Assembly (NCBI RefSeq): GCF_001654495.1 | Contig: NZ_CP015849.1 | Location: 2,827,501 to 2,891,500, forward strand | DNA length: 64,000 nucleotides | Source: Streptomyces sp. SAT1 | GTDB lineage: Bacteria > Actinomycetota > Actinomycetes > Streptomycetales > Streptomycetaceae | Direction: 5' to 3' | Part shown: piece by piece, positions 10,156 to 19,289 of the stretch | Position numbering within the stretch: position 1 is the first letter of the stretch | Layout: the number at the start of each line of letters is the position of its first letter | The notes under the pieces: model-generated | The model's database searches: none | The model's input: the letters and a program-made list of their open reading frames with translations, nothing else | Told to the model about the DNA's origin: nothing | Program-made: the position numbers and the translations under genes

Positions 10156-10542
10156 GACGTTGGACGGTACCGCACTCTTGAGCGGGCCGCGACGACTCTC
10201 CACCAGGTCACTCCACCGTGTCGTGCTGTGAAACACCCCACATGCTCCTTCAACAACACCTTACTGACCAGCGTTGACGGCATACGACGGGATCCCGAAC
10301 ACCCCTTGTTCCGGTCACAAGTAGGTACAAACACCGTCAATTGCCTTGAGATCGGCGGTCTCGGAGAGATACGCAATCGAGTCCGAGCTTGGCCGGATCC
10401 GGTGCCGGGTGACCGGTTGCCGTACGGACCGCGCGGGCGGGCGGCCGGAATCCGCGGCGGCGGGCGCGGCCGGACGGCACGGTGCCGGGACGGTGTCCGC
10501 AACGAGGCGGGCGGGGGTCGCGAGGACTACCCTTCACCAGTG
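10156..10542. promoter_or_regulatory. divergent control region of DUF3499 and metallopeptidase genes
   Basis: This 387-base region between two diverging genes has no gene of its own. Its middle (about 10235-10370) is clearly richer in A and T than its surroundings, as expected of promoters. For the plus strand, TTGAGA at 10345 with ATACGC 17 bases on is a weak candidate. TTGACG at 10274 has no good partner. No clear operator palindrome was seen. Confidence 0.4.
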
Positions 10543-10992
10543 ATGGACAACCGTGTACCGCCCCGTGCCGCAGGCCCCGGGCCCCGCCGACGTGATCGCC
10601 ACGGCCGGGGCATGCGCGGCCCGATCGCACCGCCCCAGGTGCCGCTCGCCGCGAGCCGCGCCGAGGTGTTCGCGGACCTGGTGCAGGACTCCGTGGAGCG
10701 CCTGGAGCGACGGTGGCCGCAACTGGCCGACATCGATTTCCTCGTGCTGGACGTGCCTCGGCCGGCCGGGCCCGGACAGTCCTGGAGCGACGAACCGGTG
10801 CCCCTCGGGGACGCCTTCCCCGCGGAGACCGGGAAGACGGCGCGGGTGGTGGTCTACCGGCGTCCGGTGGAGATCCGCAGCAAGGGCCGCGACGAACGGG
10901 CCGCCCTGGTGCACGAGATCGTGGTCGAGCAGGTGGCCGAACTGCTGGGCCTGACACCGGAGACGGTCGACCCGCGCTACGGCGAGGACTGA
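10543..10992 (+). CDS. zincin-like metallopeptidase family protein with altered HExxH
   Basis: A 149-residue protein starting MDNRVPPRAAGPGPRRRDRH, with a basic, disordered first 35 residues. The core (SRAEVFADLVQDSVERLERR, IDFLVLDVPR, TARVVVYRRPVEIR) matches the minimal zincin family (DUF1025). In that family the active site is usually HEIxHxxG. Here the helix reads LVHEIVVEQVAELLGL, so the histidine and glutamate of HE are kept but the third ligand position is valine. The protein may therefore not bind catalytic zinc in the usual way. It is divergent from DUF3499, the arrangement also found near whiB2 in mycobacteria. Confidence 0.85.
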   Translation: MDNRVPPRAAGPGPRRRDRHGRGMRGPIAPPQVPLAASRAEVFADLVQDSVERLERRWPQLADIDFLVLDVPRPAGPGQSWSDEPVPLGDAFPAETGKTARVVVYRRPVEIRSKGRDERAALVHEIVVEQVAELLGLTPETVDPRYGED

Positions 10993-11154
10993 CCGAACGG
11001 CACCGACCACACGGCACCGGCCGCACGGCATCGGCCGCGCCGCAGCGGATGTCAGCCGTGCGTGCGCGGCCGGTCGCGGAGCGCTGTCAGCGCTGCGGCG
11101 CCGCCGGCCGTGGAGCATCGCCAGTCGCGGGGCATCGCCAGTCGTGCGGTGCCG

Positions 11155-12693
11155 TCATTTCTGGAGCACCGACACGTCCTCGTCGGCCTGCGGCACCGAC
11201 ACCGTGCCTCGGTCGTCCGGCAGGGTCTGGACGGTGAAGCCGGGGACGCCCTCCTCCGTCGCCATGAGGGTGCGGGCCCCGTACACCGGGCCGCCGGACA
11301 GCCGCTCCACCGTCAGCGCGTAGCTCCCCTTCAGACCGGACGGCCGGGGCGGGTCGATGTCCTGGGTGGTGCCCGCCTTGATCGTGTACGTCTTCGACTG
11401 GGCCGTACCGCCCTCGCTGCCCGCCGACGCGGTGACTCTGACCTGGGCGGTCGCGGTGGGCGCGGTCAGCGACAGCGTCGAGCCCTTCGCGCTGTTGTCG
11501 GCCGAGGTGGCCCGGGCCCCGATCGGTCCGGACGCCGGGATGAACGCCGTCTCCTGCTTGCCGCCCTTGCCCCGGGTCACGCGTAGCGCGGCGACGACCG
11601 GCACGGCCGCCTGCCCCTGGCTGAGCACCAGCGAGCCCGCCTCGCCGCGGGTGAGGTCGCCCAGGTCGACGCCGGTCGTCATACCGCCCTTCAGGTGCAC
11701 GGTCTCGTGTCCCGCGGGAGTGATCAGACCGGTCGGCGAGGCCAGTTGGACCTTCAGGTCGGTGTCGGCGTCGGCCGCGGTGAAGGCGATCAGCCGCACG
11801 GAGGTGGCGTCCTTGGGGATGCCGGGCAGCACCAGGGAGGACGCCGGATCCGCGGCGGCGGCCAGCCAGTCCCCGCCGACCTTCTCGTCGAGGGCCTGCA
11901 CCGCCGCGCCGACCCGGCCGCTGCGCACGGTCACATGGACCGTGACGTCCTCCTGCCGGGTGTCGCCGAGCGTGGACAGCAGGACCGGCTCGCTGGAGCG
12001 CGGACCGACGGTGATGCCCTCCCCCACCTCCGACTTCACCGCGCCGTCCTTGCCGTACAGCTGGATGTCGACGACGGCGGCGGAGTCGTCGGGGTTGGTC
12101 AGGTGGACGTAGTCCGAGCGGCCGGCGGCGGTGCTCGCGCCGGGGAACCAGAACTCGGTGTCCGGGGCGGTGCAGTCCATGCCCAGCAGCCCGCGCCCGG
12201 CGCCCGCCGCGACCTCGGTGGTCTGCTGCATGGTCCAGCCGGGCGCGAACTTGCCCTCGGCGGTGCCGATCAGCGCGGGCGCGTCACCGCCGGAGGTGTC
12301 CCCGGTGACCGGCTTGCCCGGCTCCTTGGGCTGGAGGGCGGGCTTGTCGGCCTTCTTCTTGTCCTTGCTCTTGCCCTTGTCCTTGTCCTTGTCTTTGTCC
12401 TTGCCCGCCGAGTCGCCGGCGCCGCCGTCCGACTGCTGGACGGCGGAGCTGAGTTCGGCCTTGCCGTCGGCGCCGGTGCCCTTCGTCACGGGGGTGAAGG
12501 ACGTGTAGGAGGTGTCGGCTATGTCCGAGTCACTCGGCGCCGGGCAGACCAGCGTGGTGCGCTCCACCGGCAGTTGGGCGGCGGCCCGCGCGGGAGCGGT
12601 GCCCGCCTCGGCGGGCCCTTCCAGCGCGGCGAACCCGGTGACGGCGGCGAGCGCGGCCGCACCGGCGATCAGGGACAGGGTCGTGCGGTTCAC
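11155..12693 (-). CDS. DUF5719 exported protein
   Basis: A 512-residue protein with an N-terminal signal or anchor helix (MNRTTLSLIAGAAALAAVTG), so it acts outside the membrane. Residues about 95-118 are a Lys/Asp repeat (KDKDKDKDKGKSKDKKK) encoded by a CTTGTC hexamer run on the plus strand. The rest is a repeated beta-rich domain typical of DUF5719 (DYVHLTNPDDSAAVVDIQLY, RTLMATEEGVPGFTVQTLPD). Its start overlaps the stop of the upstream glycosyltransferase by four bases (ATGA), so the two are translationally coupled and probably work together at the cell surface. Function is unknown. Confidence 0.85.
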   Translation of the reverse strand: MNRTTLSLIAGAAALAAVTGFAALEGPAEAGTAPARAAAQLPVERTTLVCPAPSDSDIADTSYTSFTPVTKGTGADGKAELSSAVQQSDGGAGDSAGKDKDKDKDKGKSKDKKKADKPALQPKEPGKPVTGDTSGGDAPALIGTAEGKFAPGWTMQQTTEVAAGAGRGLLGMDCTAPDTEFWFPGASTAAGRSDYVHLTNPDDSAAVVDIQLYGKDGAVKSEVGEGITVGPRSSEPVLLSTLGDTRQEDVTVHVTVRSGRVGAAVQALDEKVGGDWLAAAADPASSLVLPGIPKDATSVRLIAFTAADADTDLKVQLASPTGLITPAGHETVHLKGGMTTGVDLGDLTRGEAGSLVLSQGQAAVPVVAALRVTRGKGGKQETAFIPASGPIGARATSADNSAKGSTLSLTAPTATAQVRVTASAGSEGGTAQSKTYTIKAGTTQDIDPPRPSGLKGSYALTVERLSGGPVYGARTLMATEEGVPGFTVQTLPDDRGTVSVPQADEDVSVLQK

Positions 12694-15600
12694 TGCTGGC
12701 TCCCGTCGGGGCGCTCACTGCCGTTGCCGTGCGGGTGGTGCTGGTGCTGGTGCTGCTGTGCCGGGTCGTACGGCTGGTCGCCGTACGGCTGCTCCTCGTA
12801 CGGCTGCTGGTGGTACGTCTGGTCGTAACCGCCGGGGGCCGACTGGCCGCCGTAGGCGTACGGGTCGTACTGGCCGCTCTGGTACGGATCGGCCTGGCCG
12901 CCCTGGTACGTCTGGTCGTACCCGCCCGCCGCGTACTGCTGGGGCGGGGGCGCGGCCTGGTACTGCTGGTCGCCGTAGGCGCCGTAGTCGGTGGCCGCCG
13001 GGGCACCCGCGTAGGCGGTGGTGTCCCACTCGCCGTAGGACTGCTGCTGCGGTACGGCGGCCGGGGTGCCCTCCTCGGGCGCGGGCTCGGCGGCCGGGTC
13101 CTGCCCGGTCTCCTGGGCGCTCTCCTCGGCCTCGGCCTGGGCACGCAGCCGGCGGGCCCTGCGGCCCTCGCCGGTGACGGGCTGCGCGGGGACGGGCTGC
13201 TCCTCCTCGGGCAGGTCGTCGTCGACGTCACGACGCCGGCCGGGCAGGGCGAGCACCACCAGGACGACGGTGAGCAGGCCCTGCGCCCACAACCACGCGG
13301 TGCGGGTGAACGGGGCGTCGAAGGTGACGTCCAGCTTCCCGCCGGAAGCGGGGAGCTCGAAGCCCTGGGCCCAGCCGTCGACGGTGGTGCGGGTGAGCGG
13401 CTTGCCGTCCAGGGTGGCGCTCCAGCCCGCGGCGGCGGAGTCGGCCAGGCGCAGCACCCGGCCCTCGGCACCGGCCGGGACGGTGGTGTGGATCTCCACG
13501 GGACCGGCGGCGACGGGCTGGGCCGCGGCCGTGCCCGAACCGGTGGCGGCGGCGCCGCCCGGGGCAGCGGCGGGCACGATGGCGGCGCGCGAGACCTCCT
13601 GGTTCACCCGCCACAGGGCGCTGCCGTCCTGCTGGCTGAGCCGGGACAGGCCGGGGGTGGCGTCCAGGACGCGGGTGATCTCACGGGGCGCGCCCTTGTG
13701 CACGAGGACGTAGCGCACGGCGAAGCCGCCGAGCTGTCCGGCCTGGTCGGCGCCGGAGCCCGCGACCAGGTTGGCGACGACCTTGTCGAGCCTGCTGTTG
13801 CCGCTGCCGGCCGCGGCCAGTTCGGCGTCGCCCATGCGGACGCCGGAGCCGCGCACCAGCATGTAGCCGACATGCGCCGGGGAGTCGCTGTCGAGGACCA
13901 GGGTGCGGGCCTGGTCGCGGGTGCTGCTCTCCTCGGCGACGAACGCGGGCACCTGCACCGGGTCGCGCCGCTCCAGCGGGCCGTCGGCGCCGCGGATCAT
14001 CCAGCCCGCGACGACGAGCAGCGGGCCGGCCGCGGCGGCGAAGGCGATCAGCGCGGCGACCGGCTGGCGCCAGCCGAAGCTCTGCTCGGCCACGCGCGCG
14101 CGTGCCCCGTCGGCGCCGAGCAGGGCGGCGGCCAGGAGGGCGAGGCCGTAGACGAGGGTCGCGGGTCCGGCCCAGGTGGAGTCGTTGGACAGGACGGCGA
14201 AGACGAGCGACACCAGGGCGACCGTCCAGGCGGCCCAGACGGCGGCCTGGCGCTGTGTGCGCAGCAGGGCGGCGAGCGCGGCCAGGACGATGCCGATGAG
14301 CATCAGTCCGTGCACCGTGCCGGGTCCGCCGGGGGCGGCGCCCAGCAGGTCAAGGGCGGAGGCCGCCGAGGGGCCGTACTCCAGGCCGGCCTCCTGGAAG
14401 AAGCCGGACGGCAGCAGCGTCAGCGACCAGGGGGCGAGCAGCAGCAGCGGGGTGAGGATCTGGGCCAGGAAGCGCAGCAGGCGCGCCACGAGGTCGCCGC
14501 GGCGCACGGCCAGCGGCACCAGGCCGAGGACCACCGCGAGGGGCCAGACGATGGGGGTGAAGGCGGTGGTGATCGTCAGCAGGAGGGCGTACGCCCAGGT
14601 GGCGCGCCAGCTGCCGCGCGTCCCCGCCGGGGCGGTGAGCCCGGTGGCGGCGATGCCCGCGCGGGCGATGAGCGGCAGCAGGACGGCGAGCACCGCGGTG
14701 CCGACGCGGCCGCCTGCCAGGGCACCGGTGGTGGCGGGCAGCACGGCGTAGACGACGGCTGCCCAGGCGCGCAGCAGCCGGGAGGGGATCAGGGGGCGGG
14801 AGGCGAAGTACGCGGTGAACCCGGCCAGCGGCACGGCGCCGACCAGCAGCACGGTGACGGCGAGTCCCGTGGAGCCGAGCAGCAGGGACGCGAGCAGCGC
14901 CACGACCGCCAGGTAGGGCGGCGCGGAGGAGGTGCCGCCGGCGCCGACCGGGTGCCAGGAGTCGAGGTAGCGCGCCCACAGGTCGCCGGAGTCGGCCGGA
15001 GCGGGCAGCAGCGCGCCGCCCGCGAGCGCACCGCCGCCGAGCAGGCCCCGGCAGGCGATCAGGGAGACGAGCAGCAGGACCAGGAAGAGCACCGGGCCGG
15101 GTTTGCGGGCGATGCGCTTGAGCCGGGCGAACTGCTCGATCTCCAGGAAGTCGGCGTCCTCGCCGCCGGGTCCCGACTCGATCGCGCCGCCGTGCCGTCC
15201 CGCGGAGGAGACCTCGGGGTCGGAGCCGCCGACGAGGTTGCCCGCGACCTGTTCGACGGTGGCGCGGACGGTGGCGCCGGGCGGCGGGAACAGGGCGCGC
15301 AGCTCCCCCTTGTCGATCTGCGGTGCGCCGCGCGCGCGTCGGCCCGCGATGATCCGCTCGGGGCGCAGCAGGGTGCCGGCCAGGCCGCGGATCTCGTCGA
15401 GGGCCTGTCCGGGGACCTTGCCGACGAGGTAGGCGAGGGTGCGCAGCAGGGTGCCGACGACGATGCGGACCAGGACCCAGGGCAGCGCGGCGGTACGGGT
15501 GTTGACGAGCAGGGTGTAGACGGCGCCGGCCTTGTCGACCTTGTGCGGGGAGGCCGCGGTGCGGCCCACGCAGTCGACGGTGCGGCGCTCACGGGAGGCT

Positions 15601-16496
15601 GCCTCGGCGTGTCGTACGACGGCGTCGGGGGCGACGAGGACGCGGTGTCCGGCCGTGTGGGCGCGCCAGCACAGGTCGACGTCGTCGCGCATCAGGGGCA
15701 GCCGGCGGTCGAACCCGCCGAGCTGTTCGAAGATGTCACGCCGGACCAGCATGCCCGCGGTGGACACCGACAGGACGGGCTGCACGTGGTCGTGCTGGCC
15801 CTGGTCCTGTTCGCGGCGGTCCAGACCGGTCCAGCGGCGGCCGGAGTTGGCGATGCTGACACCGACTTCGAGGAGTTGGCGCCGGTCGTACCAGCCGCGC
15901 AGCTTGGGGCCGACGACGGCGACGTCCTCGCGGCCGAGTTCGTACTCGTTGTCGACGACGCGCAACAGGTGGGCGAGGGCGTCCGGTTCGGGGGCGCAGT
16001 CGTCGTGCAGGAGCCACAGCCACTGCACAGGTTCGCCGTGCGGGAGGTCGGGCAGGTCGTAGGCGTCGTCGCGCCAGGTGCGCGTGACGGGGTCCCAGCC
16101 GCTGGGGCGCTTGAGGTAGGGCAGTTCGTCCGGGGTGAGGTGGGGGGCGGTGCGGACGGCCTCCTCGACGGCCTGGCCGAAGCCGGTGCGGCGGGCGAGG
16201 TGGAGCACCCGGTCGTCGCCGAGGGCCTCGCCGAGGACCTGGGCGGACGCGTCGGCGCTGCCGGTGTCGGCCGCGACCGCGTACTGGACGGGGCGTTCCT
16301 GGCCGAGCAGCCCGGCGAGCGCGTCGGGCAGCCAGCGGGCGCCGTCGTGGGAGACGAGCACGGCGGTCACGATGTGCCGCGGGTACTCGGGCGGGCGGTC
16401 GGGGTCGGACTGCGCCGGGGCGTATCGCGTGGCGCGCGGGGGGTCCGACGGCGCTGCGCCGTCGTGGTGGGCTGCCGTACGGCTGTGCACGGACAT
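12690..16496 (-). CDS. large membrane protein with N-terminal family 2 glycosyltransferase
   Basis: This 1268-residue protein has three parts. Residues about 40-320 are a GT2 glycosyltransferase (VTAVLVSHDGARWLPDALAG, acidic WLLHDDCAPEPDALAHLL, then MRDDVDLCWRAHTAGHRVLV). The middle, about 460-860, has a dozen or more hydrophobic helices. After an extracytoplasmic part with AAGWSATLDGKPL, as in YfhO-type proteins, and a last helix, the final 170 residues are a Gln/Tyr/Gly/Pro tail (QYDPYAYGGQSAPGGYDQTY). It most likely moves sugars onto lipid or wall carriers at the membrane. The substrate is unknown. It is coupled to DUF5719 and lies downstream of whiB. Confidence 0.88.
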   Translation of the reverse strand: MSVHSRTAAHHDGAAPSDPPRATRYAPAQSDPDRPPEYPRHIVTAVLVSHDGARWLPDALAGLLGQERPVQYAVAADTGSADASAQVLGEALGDDRVLHLARRTGFGQAVEEAVRTAPHLTPDELPYLKRPSGWDPVTRTWRDDAYDLPDLPHGEPVQWLWLLHDDCAPEPDALAHLLRVVDNEYELGREDVAVVGPKLRGWYDRRQLLEVGVSIANSGRRWTGLDRREQDQGQHDHVQPVLSVSTAGMLVRRDIFEQLGGFDRRLPLMRDDVDLCWRAHTAGHRVLVAPDAVVRHAEAASRERRTVDCVGRTAASPHKVDKAGAVYTLLVNTRTAALPWVLVRIVVGTLLRTLAYLVGKVPGQALDEIRGLAGTLLRPERIIAGRRARGAPQIDKGELRALFPPPGATVRATVEQVAGNLVGGSDPEVSSAGRHGGAIESGPGGEDADFLEIEQFARLKRIARKPGPVLFLVLLLVSLIACRGLLGGGALAGGALLPAPADSGDLWARYLDSWHPVGAGGTSSAPPYLAVVALLASLLLGSTGLAVTVLLVGAVPLAGFTAYFASRPLIPSRLLRAWAAVVYAVLPATTGALAGGRVGTAVLAVLLPLIARAGIAATGLTAPAGTRGSWRATWAYALLLTITTAFTPIVWPLAVVLGLVPLAVRRGDLVARLLRFLAQILTPLLLLAPWSLTLLPSGFFQEAGLEYGPSAASALDLLGAAPGGPGTVHGLMLIGIVLAALAALLRTQRQAAVWAAWTVALVSLVFAVLSNDSTWAGPATLVYGLALLAAALLGADGARARVAEQSFGWRQPVAALIAFAAAAGPLLVVAGWMIRGADGPLERRDPVQVPAFVAEESSTRDQARTLVLDSDSPAHVGYMLVRGSGVRMGDAELAAAGSGNSRLDKVVANLVAGSGADQAGQLGGFAVRYVLVHKGAPREITRVLDATPGLSRLSQQDGSALWRVNQEVSRAAIVPAAAPGGAAATGSGTAAAQPVAAGPVEIHTTVPAGAEGRVLRLADSAAAGWSATLDGKPLTRTTVDGWAQGFELPASGGKLDVTFDAPFTRTAWLWAQGLLTVVLVVLALPGRRRDVDDDLPEEEQPVPAQPVTGEGRRARRLRAQAEAEESAQETGQDPAAEPAPEEGTPAAVPQQQSYGEWDTTAYAGAPAATDYGAYGDQQYQAAPPPQQYAAGGYDQTYQGGQADPYQSGQYDPYAYGGQSAPGGYDQTYHQQPYEEQPYGDQPYDPAQQHQHQHHPHGNGSERPDGSQQ

Positions 16497-16738
16497 CGAG
16501 ATACACGGCCCCGGTTCGATGGACTGCGGTGGACGCCCGTGCCTGCTGAGGGCGGCGGGCGTCTCGGACGAGCGACCACACTACTGGCTGGGCAAGACGG
16601 CGGCCCGCCGCCTGTGGATAACCCACCTGCGACGGGCCGTTCGTGAGGATTGAGCGGGGATCTGCGCGGTGTCCGTCCGGCCGGGCGGCGCGGTCGGACA
16701 GGGGCCGGACCGCTGCCGGGCGGCGGCCGGAGCCGGGT

Positions 16739-17002
16739 TCAGACGGCGGCCTTCTTCAGGCGGCGGCGTTCACGCTCGGACAGGCCGCCCCAGATGCCGA
16801 AGCGTTCGTCGTTGGCGAGGGCGTACTCGAGGCACTCGGAGCGGACCTCGCAGGCGAGACAGACCTTCTTGGCCTCGCGGGTGGAGCCGCCCTTCTCGGG
16901 GAAGAAGGACTCGGGGTCGGTCTGGGCGCACAGCGCGCGCTCCTGCCAGCCGAGTTCCTCGTCCGCGTCGTCGACCAGCAGTTGCTGCACCAGCTCGGTC
17001 AT
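16739..17002 (-). CDS. whiB: WhiB, iron-sulfur sporulation regulator
   Basis: The 87 residues match Streptomyces WhiB along the whole length as I recall it. A [4Fe-4S] cluster is bound by Cys25, Cys48, Cys51 and Cys57. The GIWGG turn at 69-73 is followed by the basic tail SERERRRLKKAAV. WhiB acts with WhiA to activate genes, including ftsZ and other septation genes, when aerial hyphae stop growing and divide into spores. The ATG at 17002 has GAGGGG five bases before it. A likely promoter is at 17076-17105. The mycobacterial WhiB2 gene sits in the same neighbourhood. Confidence 0.97.
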   Translation of the reverse strand: MTELVQQLLVDDADEELGWQERALCAQTDPESFFPEKGGSTREAKKVCLACEVRSECLEYALANDERFGIWGGLSERERRRLKKAAV

Positions 17003-17075
17003 GTGCGCCCCTCGTCTGTCTTTCGCGTCCCCGTGATGTAGCCGTTACCGATACCGGCTGAACGACACGAGTGAA

Positions 17076-17105
17076 ATTACAAGTGTGCTGCTCCGGGCGA
17101 GTCAA
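17076..17105 (-). promoter_or_regulatory. probable whiB promoter
   Basis: On the minus strand TTGACT (17105-17100) and TGTAAT (17081-17076) are separated by 18 bases. This would start transcription about 65-70 bases before the whiB ATG. The surrounding sequence is unusually A/T-rich for this genome. S. coelicolor whiB is known to use two promoters, and this would fit the nearer one. Inferred from sequence only. Confidence 0.5.
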
Positions 17106-17727
17106 GCCGAGATCTGCTATTGGGCCCCTTATTCACTCTGCGGAACCAAGGCCATGCGGAAAGTGTTCAAATCGGCATAAACCTTGACACCCAGCAGGGG
17201 CACCGAGGGCCACCCGCCCCGCGCGGACCCCCGTCGGTGCCCGCACCAGGAAGGACGCCCTGGCGTTCGATCCCGTTCCGACCCGCGCACCGAAGCGAAC
17301 CGGATCACAGTCGGATCACGGGATCGCAACGGCGCTTGCGCGCCCGGCTTGTGCGCCATGTGTCCCGGTCTCCCGCTGAGCAAACCTTTCATCTGCGAGA
17401 TGAACCGGATGAGGTGAAACATGTCCCACATTCCGGGCAGTGAGTTGACAGCGCTGGTGTGAACCGATGTGCTTGTGGGCATGCTCGCGCACTCGGCATT
17501 CACCTCGACCCGCACCGCCGGGTCCCACGGTGCTGCCCGCGCCCGCTGTAGCTGTCGCCGCTGCGGCTGTTGAGCCCCGCGCGTCCACGCGCCCGCTCCG
17601 GCCGCCGCCCGGGTCCCGCCCACGACCCGGCGCACTCCCTTCAGAACCACGCCTGAGGACCACGCCGATCGCCGCGGGTCCCCGGATCCCGCAGATCTCC
17701 GAGTCTCCCGAGGAACCACCGCACCTC
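17106..17727. other. long region between whiB and the cupin gene
   Basis: About 620 bases with no convincing gene. It is relatively A/T-rich up to about 17460 and then G/C-rich. On the plus strand TTGACA at 17445-17450 could be a -35 box for the cupin gene. On the minus strand the stretch probably holds a distal whiB promoter. A GACAC pentamer near 17184, the core of WhiA sites, occurs inside CTTGACACCC, but one pentamer is weak evidence. Frames across 17467-17727 code only low-complexity sequence. Confidence 0.5.
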
Positions 17728-18264
17728 ATGAACAGCGACAGCGACCTCCAGATCGCCGGAGACCTCCTCGAGGTCCCGCACCTCCTCCAGGCACCGCGCG
17801 AGCACCCGGTCACCGTGGCCGAGTTCGCCGGCCTGGCCAGGACCGTCGCCGCCGACCGCGCCCAGTGGGAGCACCTCGTCCGCTACGACGCGACGACGCG
17901 CTGGTACCACCGGCTGCGCACCGGCCCCGGCTACGAGGTGTGGCTGCTGTCCTGGGTGCCCGGACAGGGCAGCGGACCGCACGACCACGGCCGCTCCTCC
18001 GGGGTGCTGACCGTCCTGGAGGGCACCCTGACCGAGCGCACCCGGCGGGGCACGCGCGCGCTCGCGGCGGGTGAACAGCGCGTGTTCGCACCGGGGTACG
18101 TGCACGAGGTCACCAACGACGCGCTGCGTCCGGCCGTCAGCCTGCACGTCTACTTCCCGGGCCTGACCGAGATGCCGATGCACGACTCCCCCGCCGCGCG
18201 GACCGCCGCCCGGTGCGCCGCCGCGGCCGGCGGCCGGGAGGCGGCGGACGCCGTCAACGCGTGA
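17728..18264 (+). CDS. cysteine dioxygenase-like cupin protein
   Basis: A 178-residue cupin starting [20 protein letters not shown]. The metal motif is clear: two histidines in [20 protein letters not shown] and a third in [20 protein letters not shown], forming the His3 iron site of the CDO/PCO family. Typical substrates are cysteine or other small thiols, oxidised to sulfinates. The exact substrate here is not decidable from sequence. A frame extends upstream to 17467, but that part is low-complexity, and the ATG at 17728 gives the normal N-terminus. It lies 65 bases before fbiA on the same strand and may be cotranscribed. Confidence 0.85.
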   Translation: MNSDSDLQIAGDLLEVPHLLQAPREHPVTVAEFAGLARTVAADRAQWEHLVRYDATTRWYHRLRTGPGYEVWLLSWVPGQGSGPHDHGRSSGVLTVLEGTLTERTRRGTRALAAGEQRVFAPGYVHEVTNDALRPAVSLHVYFPGLTEMPMHDSPAARTAARCAAAAGGREAADAVNA

Positions 18265-18329
18265 CCCGTCCGGGGCCGACTCCGGCGACCGCGTGCCCCG
18301 TTGTCGTACCCGCCTGCCAGACTTGCCCC

Positions 18330-19289
18330 ATGCGCATTGTGGTTCTGGCAGGCGGCATCGGCGGTGCCCGGTTCCTGCGCGGTCTGAAGCGGGCCGTGCC
18401 GGACGCGGACATCACCGTCATCGGCAACACCGGCGACGACATCCACCTCTTCGGGCTGAAGGTCTGCCCCGATCTGGACACGGTGATGTACACGCTCGGC
18501 GGCGGCATCAACGAGGAACAGGGCTGGGGCCGGGCGGAGGAGACCTTCCACCTCAAGGAGGAGCTCGCGGCCTACGGCGTGGGGCCGGACTGGTTCGGGC
18601 TCGGCGACCGGGACTTCGCCACGCACATCGTGCGCTCCCAGATGCTGGGCGCGGGCTATCCGCTCAGCGCGGTCACCGAGGCGCTGTGCGACCGGTGGAA
18701 GCCCGGGGTGCGGCTGATCCCGATGTCCGACGACCGGGTCGAGACGCATGTGGCCGTGGAGATCGACGGCGAACGCAAGGCGGTCCACTTCCAGGAGTAC
18801 TGGGTGCGGCTGCGCGCGTCGGTCCCGGCGCAGGCGGTCGTGCCGGTCGGCGCGGAGCAGGCGAAGCCCGCGCCGGGCGTCCTGGAGGCCATCGCCGCGG
18901 CGGACGTGATCCTCTTCCCGCCGTCCAACCCGGTCGTCTCGGTCGGCACCATCCTCGCCGTGCCCGGCATCCGCGAGGCCATCGCCGACGCCGGGGTGCC
19001 GGTGGTCGGCCTGTCCCCCATCGTCGGCGACGCGCCCGTGCGCGGGATGGCCGACAAGGTCCTCGCCGCGGTCGGCGTGGAGTCCACCGCCGCGGCCGTC
19101 GCCGAGCACTACGGCTCGGGGCTGCTGGACGGCTGGCTCGTCGACACCGTCGACGCGGGCGCGGTGGAGCGGGTCGAGACGGCCGGGATCCGCTGCCGCG
19201 CGGTGCCGCTGATGATGACCGACCTCGACGCCACCGCGCAGATGGCGCGGGAGGCGCTGGCACTGGCCGAGGAGGTGCGCACGGCATGA
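18330..19289 (+). CDS. fbiA: 2-phospho-L-lactate/PEP transferase of F420 synthesis
   Basis: A 319-residue CofD/FbiA enzyme that joins the activated three-carbon unit to the deazaflavin Fo, making F420-0 or its dehydro form. The nucleotide-binding N-terminus [20 protein letters not shown] is diagnostic. It continues with [20 protein letters not shown] and [20 protein letters not shown]. Length is as usual. The ATG at 18330 is the conserved start. Its TGA overlaps the fbiB ATG by four bases, so the two are coupled. fbiC, needed to make Fo, is not in this window. Confidence 0.96.
   Translation: MRIVVLAGGIGGARFLRGLKRAVPDADITVIGNTGDDIHLFGLKVCPDLDTVMYTLGGGINEEQGWGRAEETFHLKEELAAYGVGPDWFGLGDRDFATHIVRSQMLGAGYPLSAVTEALCDRWKPGVRLIPMSDDRVETHVAVEIDGERKAVHFQEYWVRLRASVPAQAVVPVGAEQAKPAPGVLEAIAAADVILFPPSNPVVSVGTILAVPGIREAIADAGVPVVGLSPIVGDAPVRGMADKVLAAVGVESTAAAVAEHYGSGLLDGWLVDTVDAGAVERVETAGIRCRAVPLMMTDLDATAQMAREALALAEEVRTA

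Noticed and set aside
12729..16646. Very long plus-strand open frame of about 1300 codons opposite the giant glycosyltransferase
   Set aside because: It is an antisense shadow of a real gene. Its product is Gly/Ala/Gln/Asp/Arg low-complexity with no domain, as expected where third-position G/C removes stops on the other strand.
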